Below are positions 19,757 through 28,171 of a stretch of 64,000 bases of DNA, one piece after another; the first letter of the stretch is position 1, and each line of letters opens with the position of its first letter. A model generated the notes under the pieces. It was not told the origin of the DNA. It searched no databases and worked only from the letters and a program-made list of their open reading frames with translations. Source of the DNA: Microbacterium testaceum StLB037. Its GTDB lineage: Bacteria; Actinomycetota; Actinomycetes; Actinomycetales; Microbacteriaceae. The position numbers were made by a program, and so were the translations under genes. The stretch spans positions 744,001-808,000 of the forward strand of contig NC_015125.1 of the NCBI RefSeq assembly GCF_000202635.1. The letters run 5' to 3'.

Positions 19757-20392
19757 GTGACCGCGGAAGTCCTCGATCATGGGATCGTGCGAACCCATCC
19801 GCTGTGGCTGCCCTTCGCTCCGGGCGCGAACGCCGCTCGGCAGGACGCGCGCGTTGCGCAGCGTCAGATCACGCCCGGTCCTCCACAGCACTCTCGCGCC
19901 GGATGGGACCGCGCCTTCGAAATCGTCGCCGACCTGGTGCGCGAAGCTCTCGGCGCTCGCGCGCTTCGCGTGCGTCATGTCGGGTCTACGGCCGTTCCCG
20001 GGCTCCTCGTGAAACCCGTCGTCGACGTCGATCTCGAGGTCGCGTCGGTCGACGATGAGCAGAGCTACCTGCCCGATCTCGAGCGACGCGGCTTCCGGCT
20101 GATCTTCCGCGATGAGATGGCGGGTTCCGCCCATCGCCATCTCACGCTTGCGACGCCCAACACCAACCTGCATGTCTGGGAAACCGGCGCCATCGAACCC
20201 GCCCGGCATGCCCTGTTCGTCGAGTGGCTCCGCGCGCACCCGGAGGATGCCGCTCGCTACTCCGCGGCGAAACTCGACGCCGCCGCGTCACCGGACCGCT
20301 ACAACGATGCCAAGGCAGGGGCGGTCTACGACATCTACGAGCGCGCCTTCGCTAACGATCCGACCCACGCCCACGATCCGCATCCGCGCTGA
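19757..20392 (+). CDS. GrpB/UPF0157 family nucleotidyltransferase-like protein
   Basis: The 211-residue protein carries the hallmark HVGSTAVPGLLVKPVVDVDL segment of the GrpB family, whose fold resembles nucleotidyltransferases with the two acidic residues of the DVD motif at the metal site. The biological substrate of the family is unknown. The gene is divergent from the DUF6350 gene and converges with a helix-turn-helix gene. About 40 N-terminal residues precede the domain, and the start is not strongly supported by a ribosome binding site. Confidence 0.85.
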   Translation: MTAEVLDHGIVRTHPLWLPFAPGANAARQDARVAQRQITPGPPQHSRAGWDRAFEIVADLVREALGARALRVRHVGSTAVPGLLVKPVVDVDLEVASVDDEQSYLPDLERRGFRLIFRDEMAGSAHRHLTLATPNTNLHVWETGAIEPARHALFVEWLRAHPEDAARYSAAKLDAAASPDRYNDAKAGAVYDIYERAFANDPTHAHDPHPR

Positions 20393-20412
20393 GCTGACGG
20401 CGGCGAGGAGCT

Positions 20413-20964
20413 CTACGGCGCTGGGCGAGACCGCACGTAGAAGCAGTCGGGGAACCGCGTCGCCGCCGCCTCCCACCCGTCGCCGACCGCGGGCAGGGGA
20501 CCCGGGGTGAGGATCGACACGCGCTGCACCTCCCACGCGCCGCCGGTGTGCACGAGTCGATGTTCCCCGTGGCGGGCTTCGATGAGCTTCCATCCCTGTG
20601 CTCCCGCGGCCTCGAGGTGCCTCAACTCCTCGGCGCGAGTCACCGGTCCGAGGATTCGACCCACCGCTGCGCCGACAGGCGTCCCGACGTAATTCGGGTC
20701 GAAGCGCTGCTGGACGGCCTGGCGCGAGACACCGAGCAGCGCGCCGATTCTCGCCCAGCTCACGCCGGAATCGTGCGCGGTGCGCGCCGCCTGGGCCTGC
20801 AGCTCGGCGGCGACACGCGTGATGTCCTGGAACGCGGCAACGGCGGAGAGGAGACGCTCGGGGTCCTCGTCGCGGTCCGTCGGCGTTCCCGCGGCGGCGA
20901 GGCGCGACAGCTCCACCGCGAGGGCCGTGTCACGTTCAGGCGCGCCGGAAGCGGTCGACGTCAC
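20413..20964 (-). CDS. helix-turn-helix protein, sigma-like DNA-binding segment
   Basis: A protein of 183 residues. Around residues 70-90 the sequence VSWARIGALLGVSRQAVQQRF is a clear helix-turn-helix of the kind found in sigma-70 region 4 and AsiA-type regulators. The C-terminal half contains Trp-rich strands of unknown function. The GTG at 20964 overlaps the stop of the upstream membrane-protein gene (GTGA), which favours it over an ATG ten codons upstream. Two palindromes ahead of the two-gene unit suggest it could autoregulate. Confidence 0.7.
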   Translation of the reverse strand: MTSTASGAPERDTALAVELSRLAAAGTPTDRDEDPERLLSAVAAFQDITRVAAELQAQAARTAHDSGVSWARIGALLGVSRQAVQQRFDPNYVGTPVGAAVGRILGPVTRAEELRHLEAAGAQGWKLIEARHGEHRLVHTGGAWEVQRVSILTPGPLPAVGDGWEAAATRFPDCFYVRSRPAP

Positions 20965-21206
20965 CGGACTGATCCGTCGTCGCCCGGCCGCCACGACGTC
21001 GGTCTGGCCGCGGCTTCGGCACGCTGGCGACGGCGCACGAGGAGCCAGACGATCGCGGCGAGCACCAGTGCCCAGCCCGCCGCCCCGGCGACCAGCCCGG
21101 GGATGCTCGCCCCGACCACGAGGCTCACCCCGACGAGCACCAGGCCGAGAGCGGCGGCGGCGGCGAGGAGACCTCGCGTGGCCCGGATGATGCGGGAGGC
21201 TGTCAT
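20961..21206 (-). CDS. small two-helix membrane protein
   Basis: An 81-residue protein with two hydrophobic segments (about residues 13-33 and 35-56), then an RRRQR basic cluster and a hydrophilic tail. It is the first gene of a two-gene unit with the helix-turn-helix gene. Function is not recognisable. Confidence 0.65.
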   Translation of the reverse strand: MTASRIIRATRGLLAAAAALGLVLVGVSLVVGASIPGLVAGAAGWALVLAAIVWLLVRRRQRAEAAARPTSWRPGDDGSVR

Positions 21207-21207
21207 G

Positions 21208-21254
21208 CAGGCAAGGCTAGCTTGCCTGTACTGCCGGAGGCAAGGAGAACTTGC
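21208..21254. promoter_or_regulatory. tandem inverted repeats, candidate operators
   Basis: CAGGCAAG-N5-CTTGCCTG at 21208-21228 is a perfect palindrome; GCAAG-N5-CTTGC at 21240-21254 repeats its core with identical spacing. Both sit immediately upstream of the small membrane protein start and next to the end of cbiX. The shared GCAAG-N5-CTTGC consensus points to one dimeric regulator binding twice. Confidence 0.55.
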
Positions 21255-21257
21255 ATC

Positions 21258-21935
21258 TCAGGAGACCCGCGCCGCCGCCCACCGCTCCCACACCACCGTC
21301 GCGAGCCGCGGGTCCGCGCCGATCGGGGCGGTGGTGAGATCGGCATCCGCCTTCTCGATCACGCGGGAGAAGTGGCCGGGCGCGAGGACGTAGCTCGCCG
21401 CGACGGTCCGCTGACCGGCTTGGCGCGCCGCGTGCACGGCATCCGGGATCCGAGGTTCGGATGCCGCGGCGTACGCCGTCACCACCGGCCCGGCGATTCC
21501 GGCCTCCGTCATGAGCTCCGCCATGCGCTCGACATCGACGACCGCGCCCGGGCGCGTGGAACCCGCGGCGGCGAGCACCACGGTGTCACCGGCGTCCGCC
21601 CCGGTCGCGCGCACGCGGTCGACGAGGATCTCGGCCAGGACGGGGTGGGGGCCGAGGGCGGGGGCCACGGGAAGTCCCCCGGCCGCCTCCACGAGGTCGA
21701 CCTCGGTGTGATACCCCGTCGACAGCAGCAGCGGCACGATCACGATGTCGTCGGTGCGTTCGCGGGCGGCCGCGACGACGTCGGTGACGTACGGCCCGTG
21801 CACGTCGACGTAGGCCTCGTGCACCTCGACGCCCTCGGGGGCGGTCGCTCGCAGCACCTCGAGCAGCTCGCGCACGACGACGCGTCCCTCCTCGAACCGC
21901 GTGCCGTGGGCGCAGGCGATGAGCACAGCGGTCAT
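21258..21935 (-). CDS. sirohydrochlorin ferrochelatase-like protein (CbiX family)
   Basis: The 225-residue protein starts LIACAHGTR, the conserved metal-ligand His segment of CbiX/SirB chelatases, and repeats related features in the second half (YVLAPGHFS), as expected for the two-lobed fold. It would insert iron into sirohydrochlorin to complete siroheme for NirB. The start overlaps the hemD-like stop by four bases (ATGA), making it the last gene of the nirBD-siroheme operon. Confidence 0.9.
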   Translation of the reverse strand: MTAVLIACAHGTRFEEGRVVVRELLEVLRATAPEGVEVHEAYVDVHGPYVTDVVAAARERTDDIVIVPLLLSTGYHTEVDLVEAAGGLPVAPALGPHPVLAEILVDRVRATGADAGDTVVLAAAGSTRPGAVVDVERMAELMTEAGIAGPVVTAYAAASEPRIPDAVHAARQAGQRTVAASYVLAPGHFSRVIEKADADLTTAPIGADPRLATVVWERWAAARVS

Positions 21936-23071
21936 GCGTCCTCCTCGTCGATCACGTCGAGCCGGTAGCCGCGCTTGTACACGGTGCGGATGAGGTCGAG
22001 CCCGCCCAGCGCCTCGCGCGTGCGGGCGACGGCCACCTCGACCGCGTGCCCGCTCGCCTCCGCGCTCGACAGCGCCGCGATCAGGTCGGCGCGCGAGACC
22101 ACCGCCCCCGGCTGGCGACCGAGGGCGCGCAGGATCTCGACCCCGGTGCGGGGCAGGGGTGTGAAGACGCCGTCGAGCACGATCCCGGATGACCGGATGC
22201 CGAGACGCCCGGCCGTGGTCGGGATCAGCGGGGCGTCCGCCCCGCCGTAGTGCGTCACGACCGCGCGCACGAGTGCCCCGAGCCGACCGCGGTCGGGGAT
22301 GAGTGGGGGGATCCCCGCCTCGATCAGCGGCCCCGCGGTGATGGGGCCGACGGCGGCGACCAGCACGTGTCCCCGCGCGGCACGGGAGGCCACCCCGTCG
22401 AGCGCGTCGGCCCGTTCCGCGGCGACGATCCACTCGCGGGCCGCGGGCGCCGAGGTGAACAGCACGGCGTCGATCTCTCCGCGCGCGACCTGCTGCGTCG
22501 ACGCCGCGACGACCTCCGGGTCGGGCGGCGGACCCCAGCGGTAGATGGTGAGGCTCGTCACGCGCGCCCCCGCGGCTTCGAACGCTTCGTCGAGGCCGTC
22601 GGCCCCCGAGCCGTGGTGCTGGACGGCGACATGCAGCCCGTCGATCCCCTCGGCGACGAGGAAGTCGCGCAGTTCGGCCGCCGTCTCGCTCTCGGCGACC
22701 CAGTCGGCTTCGAATCCCGCCTGCTGGATGGCGCCGCGGGCCTTGGGTCCGCGCGCGACGATCCGCGCGGCATCGAGGACCGGGGCGAGTGCGTCGTGGA
22801 GTCCCGCTTCGTCGGCCGTCTCCATCCAGGCGCGGAATCCGACACCCGTGGTGGCGACGACGACGTCGGGCGGGTCGTCGACGAGCGCCCGCGTCTGCGC
22901 GATGAGTTCCTCGTCGTCGACGTGCGGGACGATCGTGAGCGCGGGCGCCACGCGCACCCGCGCGCCGTGGCGCTCGAGCGCGGCGGACAGCTCTCCCGAC
23001 CGGCGATCGACGGGAAGCAGCACGGTGCACCCCTGGAGCACCGTGCTGATCGTCCGCGCGGGTGTCGTCAC
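21932..23071 (-). CDS. hemD: uroporphyrinogen-III synthase with C-terminal winged-helix domain
   Basis: Residues 10-270 form a HemD-type synthase (cyclisation of hydroxymethylbilane), with paired Rossmann-like lobes and the VLFTSAPAAREW segment. Residues 280-379 look like an OmpR-type winged helix (GVEILRALGRQPGAVVSRADL and a terminal TVYKRGYRLD). The same fusion is known in mycobacteria next to nitrite assimilation genes. It may therefore act both as enzyme and as regulator of its operon. The GTG start overlaps the cobA stop (GTGA). Confidence 0.9.
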   Translation of the reverse strand: MTTPARTISTVLQGCTVLLPVDRRSGELSAALERHGARVRVAPALTIVPHVDDEELIAQTRALVDDPPDVVVATTGVGFRAWMETADEAGLHDALAPVLDAARIVARGPKARGAIQQAGFEADWVAESETAAELRDFLVAEGIDGLHVAVQHHGSGADGLDEAFEAAGARVTSLTIYRWGPPPDPEVVAASTQQVARGEIDAVLFTSAPAAREWIVAAERADALDGVASRAARGHVLVAAVGPITAGPLIEAGIPPLIPDRGRLGALVRAVVTHYGGADAPLIPTTAGRLGIRSSGIVLDGVFTPLPRTGVEILRALGRQPGAVVSRADLIAALSSAEASGHAVEVAVARTREALGGLDLIRTVYKRGYRLDVIDEEDA

Positions 23072-24299
23072 CCGACCCCCTCGCTCTGAGCGACCGCCAC
23101 CGGGAGCAGCAGGTCGGGCCGGGCGACCTCGCCGAACACCAGGACCGCGGGGTTGGCGAGGCGGTGGGTCTCGGCATCCTGGATCGCCGTTCCGAGCGTC
23201 GTGCGGATCGTCCGCTGCGCGGGCGTGTGCCCGTTCTCGACGAACGCGACCGGACGACCTTCGGGGCCCCGGCGGCGCGGGCCGCGGCGACGAAGCGCGG
23301 CAGGGCGCTGACGCCCATCAGCGCGACGACGGTGGCCGAGTCGTCACGGAGGGCCGCGAGGGTGGCCTCGCTCGGGGACTCCTGACCGTTCACAACGTGC
23401 AGGGTACCGGCCACGCCGCGGTGGGTCACCGGCACCCCCGCCGCGGACGGCACGGCGATCGCGCTCGAGATGCCCGGAACGACCTCGACCGGGATGCCGG
23501 CGGCCCGGCACGCGATGACCTCTTCGCCACCGCGCCCGTAGACGAACGGGTCGCCACCCTTCAGCCGCACCACGCGCAGGCCCTTCGCCGCCCGGTCGAC
23601 GAGGATCGCGTTGATCTCGTCCTGCGGCACGGGGTGGTGCTGCGGGCGCTTGCCCACGTCGACGAGCTCGACGTCGTCGCCGAGCTCGGCGAGCACGTCG
23701 GTGGGACCGAGGCGGTCGTGCACGACGACGTCGGCCTCGGCGAGCAGCGCGCGAGCGCGCACAGTCATCAGGTCGATCGGACCAGGGCCGCCGCCGACGA
23801 GCGCCACGCTCCCCACGAGCGGGCGACGTCGGCGGCGGAGCGGAAGGGCGCCTTCGGCGAGGCGCTGGGCGATGGCGTCGCGCACGGCGACGGTGCGGCG
23901 CGGGTCGGCGCCCGCAGTCGAGACGACGCCGACCATGACGTCGCCGCTCGTGGTCTCGGCGGCGAGCCGCGCGGTGCCCTTGCCCCCGTGCCCGGCGTTG
24001 ACGCACCACACGCGACGCGCCTCGGCCGCGGCGACGACGGCGGCGTCGACGGATGCCGAGCCCGTGGCCGTGTGGCAGAACCAGGCGTCGTCGAGGTCGC
24101 AGGGTTCGAAGGGGCGTTCGTGCCACTCGACGTCCCCCGCCGCGGCGAGAGCCGCGAGGCCGTCGGTCACGACCGGCGCGACGAGACGAACGCGGGCACC
24201 GGCCGCGCGCAGCCGCGCGATCCGCCGCTCGGCGACGGAGCCGCCGCCCACGCACACGACGAGCCGGTCGGTGAGGTCGAGTCCTGCGAGAGCGATCAT
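23068..24299 (-). pseudogene. cobA: siroheme synthase/uroporphyrinogen-III C-methyltransferase, apparent one-base frameshift
   Basis: The N-terminal part (about residues 1-150) is an NAD-binding precorrin-2 dehydrogenase (CVGGGSVAERR). The methyltransferase follows, with VGGGPGPIDLMTVRA and a GGDPFVYGRGGEE motif. In the run GGGGCCCC at 23263-23270 the reading frame breaks. The expected C-terminal sequence (EGRPVAFVENGHTPAQR to the end) continues in another frame and stops at 23068, in perfect GTGA overlap with hemD. One missing base explains everything. The intact tail and overlap on both sides suggest either a very recent mutation or a sequencing error in a GC homopolymer; if real, siroheme synthesis would be impaired. 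Confidence 0.88.
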
Positions 24300-24742
24300 C
24301 GGGGGTCTCCTTGGAGCTTGACGAGCACGACGTCGCCGTCCACGGCGACGGGATGCACGCGGAGCGACTGCGGGTCTTTTCCCTGCGTGTCGAGGCAGGC
24401 GCCGGTGCGCAGGTCGAAGACCTGCTTGTACATCGGGGATGCCACCGTGGGCACGCCCGCACGATCGCCGACGATGCCGCGCGACATGACCGCCGCCCCA
24501 CTGAACGGGTCGATCTGGTCGGTGGCGTAGAGGCGGCCGTCGTATGTGCGGAACAGCGCGATCTGGCGTCCGTCGATGAGGGCGGCCGCCCCGCGCTCGA
24601 CGAGGAGGTCGTCGACGCGGCAGACGCGCGTCCAGCCCTCCGCGGCGGCTCCCGACGCCTCCGCCCGGACCACGCCGGGCGCGAGGTCGGGCGCGGCGGC
24701 CGGGGTCTCGGCATCCATGTCCCTGGTCTCCAGAATCGTCAT
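24296..24742 (-). CDS. nirD: nitrite reductase small subunit
   Basis: A protein of 148 residues. The C-terminal hundred residues are a Rieske-like NirD domain: WTRVCRVDDL, IALFRTYDGRLYATDQIDPFSGA and SPMYKQVFDLRTGACL. As usual in NirD, the Rieske Cys/His ligands are absent. It partners NirB in NADH-dependent nitrite reduction to ammonium. The start overlaps the nirB stop (ATGA) and its stop overlaps the cobA start. Confidence 0.95.
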   Translation of the reverse strand: MTILETRDMDAETPAAAPDLAPGVVRAEASGAAAEGWTRVCRVDDLLVERGAAALIDGRQIALFRTYDGRLYATDQIDPFSGAAVMSRGIVGDRAGVPTVASPMYKQVFDLRTGACLDTQGKDPQSLRVHPVAVDGDVVLVKLQGDPR

Positions 24743-27396
24743 GAGCGCACCGCCAGCGTCGTGCCGCCGATGAAGACCGCGCCCGACGTGCGCTCCTCGT
24801 CGGTGGCGGGTCGTGCCTGGCCGCGCTCGGCGACGTAGGCGAGAGAGGGGTCGGCGACCTCGGGGGCGTTGACGAAGCTCTGGAAGCGCTTGAGCTTCTC
24901 GGGGTCGGCGAGGGTCGCCGCCCACTCGTCCTCGTAGGCGTCGATGTGGGATGCCATGGCCCGGTCGAGGTCCTCGGCGATGCCGAGCGTGTCGTCGAAC
25001 ACGACACCCCTCAGCGCCTCGAGCCCGCCCTCGTACTCCGCGGCCCACGGCGCCGTGCGCTGCAGCCGGTCGGCGGTGCGGATGTAGAACATCAGGAACC
25101 GGTCGATCGCCCGCAGCAGAGCGTCGTCGTCGAGCCCCTCGGCGAACAGCTCCGCGTGCCGCGGGGTGAAGCCGCCGTTGCCGCCGACATAGAGGTTCCA
25201 GCCGGCCTCGGTCGCGATCACGCCGATGTCCTTGCCGCGGGCCTCAGCGCACTCGCGCGCGCAGCCCGAGACGCCGAACTTCAGTTTGTGCGGCGAGCGC
25301 AGCCCCCGGTAGCGGAGCTCGAGCTGCACGGCCATGCCGACGGAGTCCTGCACGCCGTAGCGGCACCAGGTCGATCCGACGCACGACTTCACCGTGCGCA
25401 GCGACTTGCCGTACGCGTGACCCGACTCGAAGCCGGCGTCGACGAGGCGCTTCCAGATGTCGGGGAGCTGGTCGAGACGGGCGCCGAAGAGGTCGATGCG
25501 TTGGCCGCCGGTGATCTTCGTGTAGAGGCCGAAGTCGCGCGCGACCTCGCCGATCACGACGAGTCCCTCGGGCGTGATCTCGCCGCCCGGGATGCGCGGG
25601 ACGACGCTGTAGCTGCCGTCGCGCTGGATGTTCGCCATCACGTGGTCGTTGGTGTCCTGCATCGTCGCGAGCTCGCCCGCGAGCACGTGCTCCGAGTAGA
25701 GGCTCGCCAGGATGCTCGCGAGCGCGGGCTTGCAGATGTCGCAACCGCGGCCGGTGCCGAAGCGCTCGACGATCGCGGTGAACGTCTTGAGCCCCGAGAC
25801 GCGCACCGCGTCGAACAGCTGCGCACGGGTGAACGAGAAGTGCTCGCACAGTCCGTTGGAGACTTCTTTTCCGGATCCCGCCAGCTCCGTCGCCACGAGC
25901 TTCTTCACGAGCGTGAAGCACGAGCCGCACGCCGCTCCCGCCTTGGTGCACGCCTTGACCTCGGCGGCATCCGCGCAGTTGTGCTCGGTCACGGCATCCC
26001 GGACCGTTCCCGCTGTCACGCCGTTGCACGAGCAGACGATCGCGTCGGCGGGGAGGTCGCCCTGCGGGGCCGGGGCGAGGTCGCTCGGCATGAGGTACGC
26101 GGCCGGGTCTCCGCCGAGCGCTCGGCCGACGAGCGGGCGGAGCGAGGTGTACGCCGAGGCGTCGCCGACCAGGATGCCGCCGAGTAGCGTCTGCGCGTCG
26201 TCGCTCAGCACGAGCTTCTTGTAGACGCCCGACACGGGGTCGGCATAGGTGACGTCGAGAGCGTTGGGGGTCTCGGCGAACGCGTCGCCGAAGCTGGCGA
26301 CCTCGACGCCCGAGAGCTTCAGCTTGGCCGAGGTGTCGAAGCCGTCGAACGCGGCCTCTCCCCCGAGCAGGCGGGTTGCGGCGACCTCGGCCATGGCGTA
26401 GCCGGGGGCCACGAGGCCGATGCACTGCCCGTCGAAGCTCGCGACCTCGCCGATCGCGAGGATCGCCGGGTCGGACGTGTCGCAGCCCGCGTCGATCACG
26501 ACGCCGCCGCGGGCGTCGACCGCGAGGTCCGCCGCGCGGGCGAGCTCGTCGCGGGGACGCACGCCGACCGTGAAGACCACGATGTCGACGGCCTCCCACG
26601 TGCCGTCGCGCAGTTCGAGACCGCACACGGCGCCGGACTTGTCGGCATCCACCCGGGTCGTCACCGACTGCGTGCGCACCTCGATGCCGCGCGCCTCGAT
26701 GAGCCGCTGCAGCGCCTTCGCGCCGCCGAGGTCGAGCTGCGCCGACATGAGCCGCTCGTTCGACTGGAGCACGAACGGCGAGACGCCCTCGGCCTGCAGC
26801 GCTCCCGCGGCCTCGAGGCCGAGCAGGCCACCGCCGACGACGGCGCCGCGGAGCGGCCGGCCGAGCTGCGCCGAGCGCTTCGCGACCCAGGCGCGCATGC
26901 CGGCGACGTCGTCGAGCGTGCGGTAGACGAAGCAGCCGCGGTGGTCGAAGCCGTCGAGCGCGAGGCGCGCGGCGTAGGAGCCGGTGGCGAGTACGAGGCG
27001 GTCGTACGCGTGGGTGGAGCCGCCCGCGGTGGTGACGGTGCGCTTCTCCCGGTCGATCTTGGTGACGCGGGCGTCGGTCTCGACGCGCACCCGCTCGTGG
27101 TCGAGCACGGCGGGGTCGAGCGTGAGGTCGTCGGGCGTCTTCCCGCTGAAGATGCCGGTGAGCCCGACGCGGTCGTAGGGGACGCGGGCTTCGTCGCCGA
27201 GCACGGTGATCGACCAGCGGCCGTCGGTGTCGCGGCTGGTGAGGCTCTCGACGAAGCGGTGGGCCACCATCCCGGCACCCACGACCACGACGGATCCGGA
27301 TGGAGCGGGGTGGAGCATCCCGTCACGGTACGCGGCGGAGTTTGCCGACGCGTCAGCGCCGTGTTTCGTTCCGGTTGCGGGGTTCGATCGGGCCAT
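24739..27396 (-). CDS. nirB: assimilatory NADH-dependent nitrite reductase large subunit
   Basis: The 885-residue flavo-iron-sulfur enzyme has a FAD/NAD oxidoreductase domain (VVVVGAGMVAHRFVE at the N-terminus), a BFD-like [2Fe-2S] domain (CSCNGV...CGSC near residues 455-490), and the siroheme/[4Fe-4S] domain with CVGSTWC and CARECAE ligands. It reduces nitrite to ammonium in the cytoplasm. The ATG at 27396 was taken; an ATG at 27318 would start just before the FAD domain and is equally plausible, since neither has a strong ribosome binding site. It is first in the nirB-nirD-cobA-hemD-cbiX operon. Confidence 0.96.
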   Translation of the reverse strand: MARSNPATGTKHGADASANSAAYRDGMLHPAPSGSVVVVGAGMVAHRFVESLTSRDTDGRWSITVLGDEARVPYDRVGLTGIFSGKTPDDLTLDPAVLDHERVRVETDARVTKIDREKRTVTTAGGSTHAYDRLVLATGSYAARLALDGFDHRGCFVYRTLDDVAGMRAWVAKRSAQLGRPLRGAVVGGGLLGLEAAGALQAEGVSPFVLQSNERLMSAQLDLGGAKALQRLIEARGIEVRTQSVTTRVDADKSGAVCGLELRDGTWEAVDIVVFTVGVRPRDELARAADLAVDARGGVVIDAGCDTSDPAILAIGEVASFDGQCIGLVAPGYAMAEVAATRLLGGEAAFDGFDTSAKLKLSGVEVASFGDAFAETPNALDVTYADPVSGVYKKLVLSDDAQTLLGGILVGDASAYTSLRPLVGRALGGDPAAYLMPSDLAPAPQGDLPADAIVCSCNGVTAGTVRDAVTEHNCADAAEVKACTKAGAACGSCFTLVKKLVATELAGSGKEVSNGLCEHFSFTRAQLFDAVRVSGLKTFTAIVERFGTGRGCDICKPALASILASLYSEHVLAGELATMQDTNDHVMANIQRDGSYSVVPRIPGGEITPEGLVVIGEVARDFGLYTKITGGQRIDLFGARLDQLPDIWKRLVDAGFESGHAYGKSLRTVKSCVGSTWCRYGVQDSVGMAVQLELRYRGLRSPHKLKFGVSGCARECAEARGKDIGVIATEAGWNLYVGGNGGFTPRHAELFAEGLDDDALLRAIDRFLMFYIRTADRLQRTAPWAAEYEGGLEALRGVVFDDTLGIAEDLDRAMASHIDAYEDEWAATLADPEKLKRFQSFVNAPEVADPSLAYVAERGQARPATDEERTSGAVFIGGTTLAVRS

Positions 27397-27508
27397 GCCC
27401 CGACGCTAGGCAGCCGAGGTTTCCCCCGCCCTCGCCCCGGCGTTACCCCCGGCGAACGTTTCTCTCACGCGGCGGCGGGGTTCGTGTGAGGTTTTGCCAG
27501 CGGCATCC

Positions 27509-27661
27509 GGTCCCTTCGACAGGCTCAGGAACCTCCCCCGAGGTGGGTGAGCCCGTCGAAGCCACCGCAACCCCCGCGCACCCGGTCCCTTCGACAGGCT
27601 CAGGGACCTCAACCGAGACGGCTGAGCCCGACCCGAGGTGGCTGAGCCTGTCGAAGCCACC
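27509..27661. repeat. paired palindromic repeats with mutually complementary loops
   Basis: Two kinds of 25-base hairpin alternate. Type A (GGTCCCT...AGGGACC stem) lies at 27509-27533 and 27584-27608. Type B (GGTGGCT...AGCCACC stem) lies at 27542-27566 and 27637-27661. The loop of A (TCGACAGGCTC) is the exact reverse complement of the loop of B (GAGCCTGTCGA) in the better-conserved copies. They fill the gap between nirB and the Ddn-like gene. Similar CTTCGACAGGCTCAG elements are, from memory, common between genes in Microbacteriaceae. Confidence 0.75.
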
Positions 27662-27669
27662 GGAGCCCG

Positions 27670-28107
27670 TCAGTCGACCGGCTCCAACACGAAGACCTCG
27701 ATGCGGCGCTCGGTCTTCTTCTGGTACTCGTCGTAGTCGGGCCACACGGACGCGGCGCGCGCCCACCACTCGTCGCGCTCGGCCCCTTCGGCCTGGTGCG
27801 CGTCGTACTCCTTCTTCACATCGCCGTCCTGCAGGGCGACGCGGGGGTTCTTCACGAGGTTGTAGAACCACGCGGGGTGCTCGGGAGCCCCACCCTTGGA
27901 TGCCACGACCGCGTACTTCCCGTCGTGTTCGACGCGCATGAGGGCGGTCTTGCGGAGCCCTCCGGTTTTGGCGCCGACGGTGGTGAGGACGATGATGGGT
28001 ACGCCCCGCAGTTCGGCGGATTCCTGGCCTCCCGAGGCCTCGAACGTCTCGGCCTGCTGGCGGGCCCATTCGCTGGTGCTGGGCAGATACTCTCCTGAGA
28101 GCGACAT
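27670..28107 (-). CDS. nitroreductase/deazaflavin-dependent oxidoreductase family protein (Ddn-like)
   Basis: The 145-residue protein matches the split beta-barrel Ddn family, with [19 protein letters not shown], a basic [17 protein letters not shown] segment and WFYNLVKNP. Members bind F420 or related deazaflavins and reduce quinones or nitro-compounds; some members are only FMN-type. It is divergent from the NCS2 permease gene. The ATG at 28107 gives a normal family length. Confidence 0.85.
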   Translation of the reverse strand: MSLSGEYLPSTSEWARQQAETFEASGGQESAELRGVPIIVLTTVGAKTGGLRKTALMRVEHDGKYAVVASKGGAPEHPAWFYNLVKNPRVALQDGDVKKEYDAHQAEGAERDEWWARAASVWPDYDEYQKKTERRIEVFVLEPVD

Positions 28108-28171
28108 GTCACCCACGATACGTCGGCGTCTTCCCCTCCGGTCCTCCCCTCCCCTGTTTCTTGGAGCCTTC

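Noticed and set aside
21258..25007. A single continuous minus-strand reading frame of about 1250 codons
   Set aside because: It is an artefact: it joins an alternative frame of nirD, the first part of cobA, a frameshifted shadow of hemD and the true cbiX. The frameshift in cobA removes the stop that would normally separate them.
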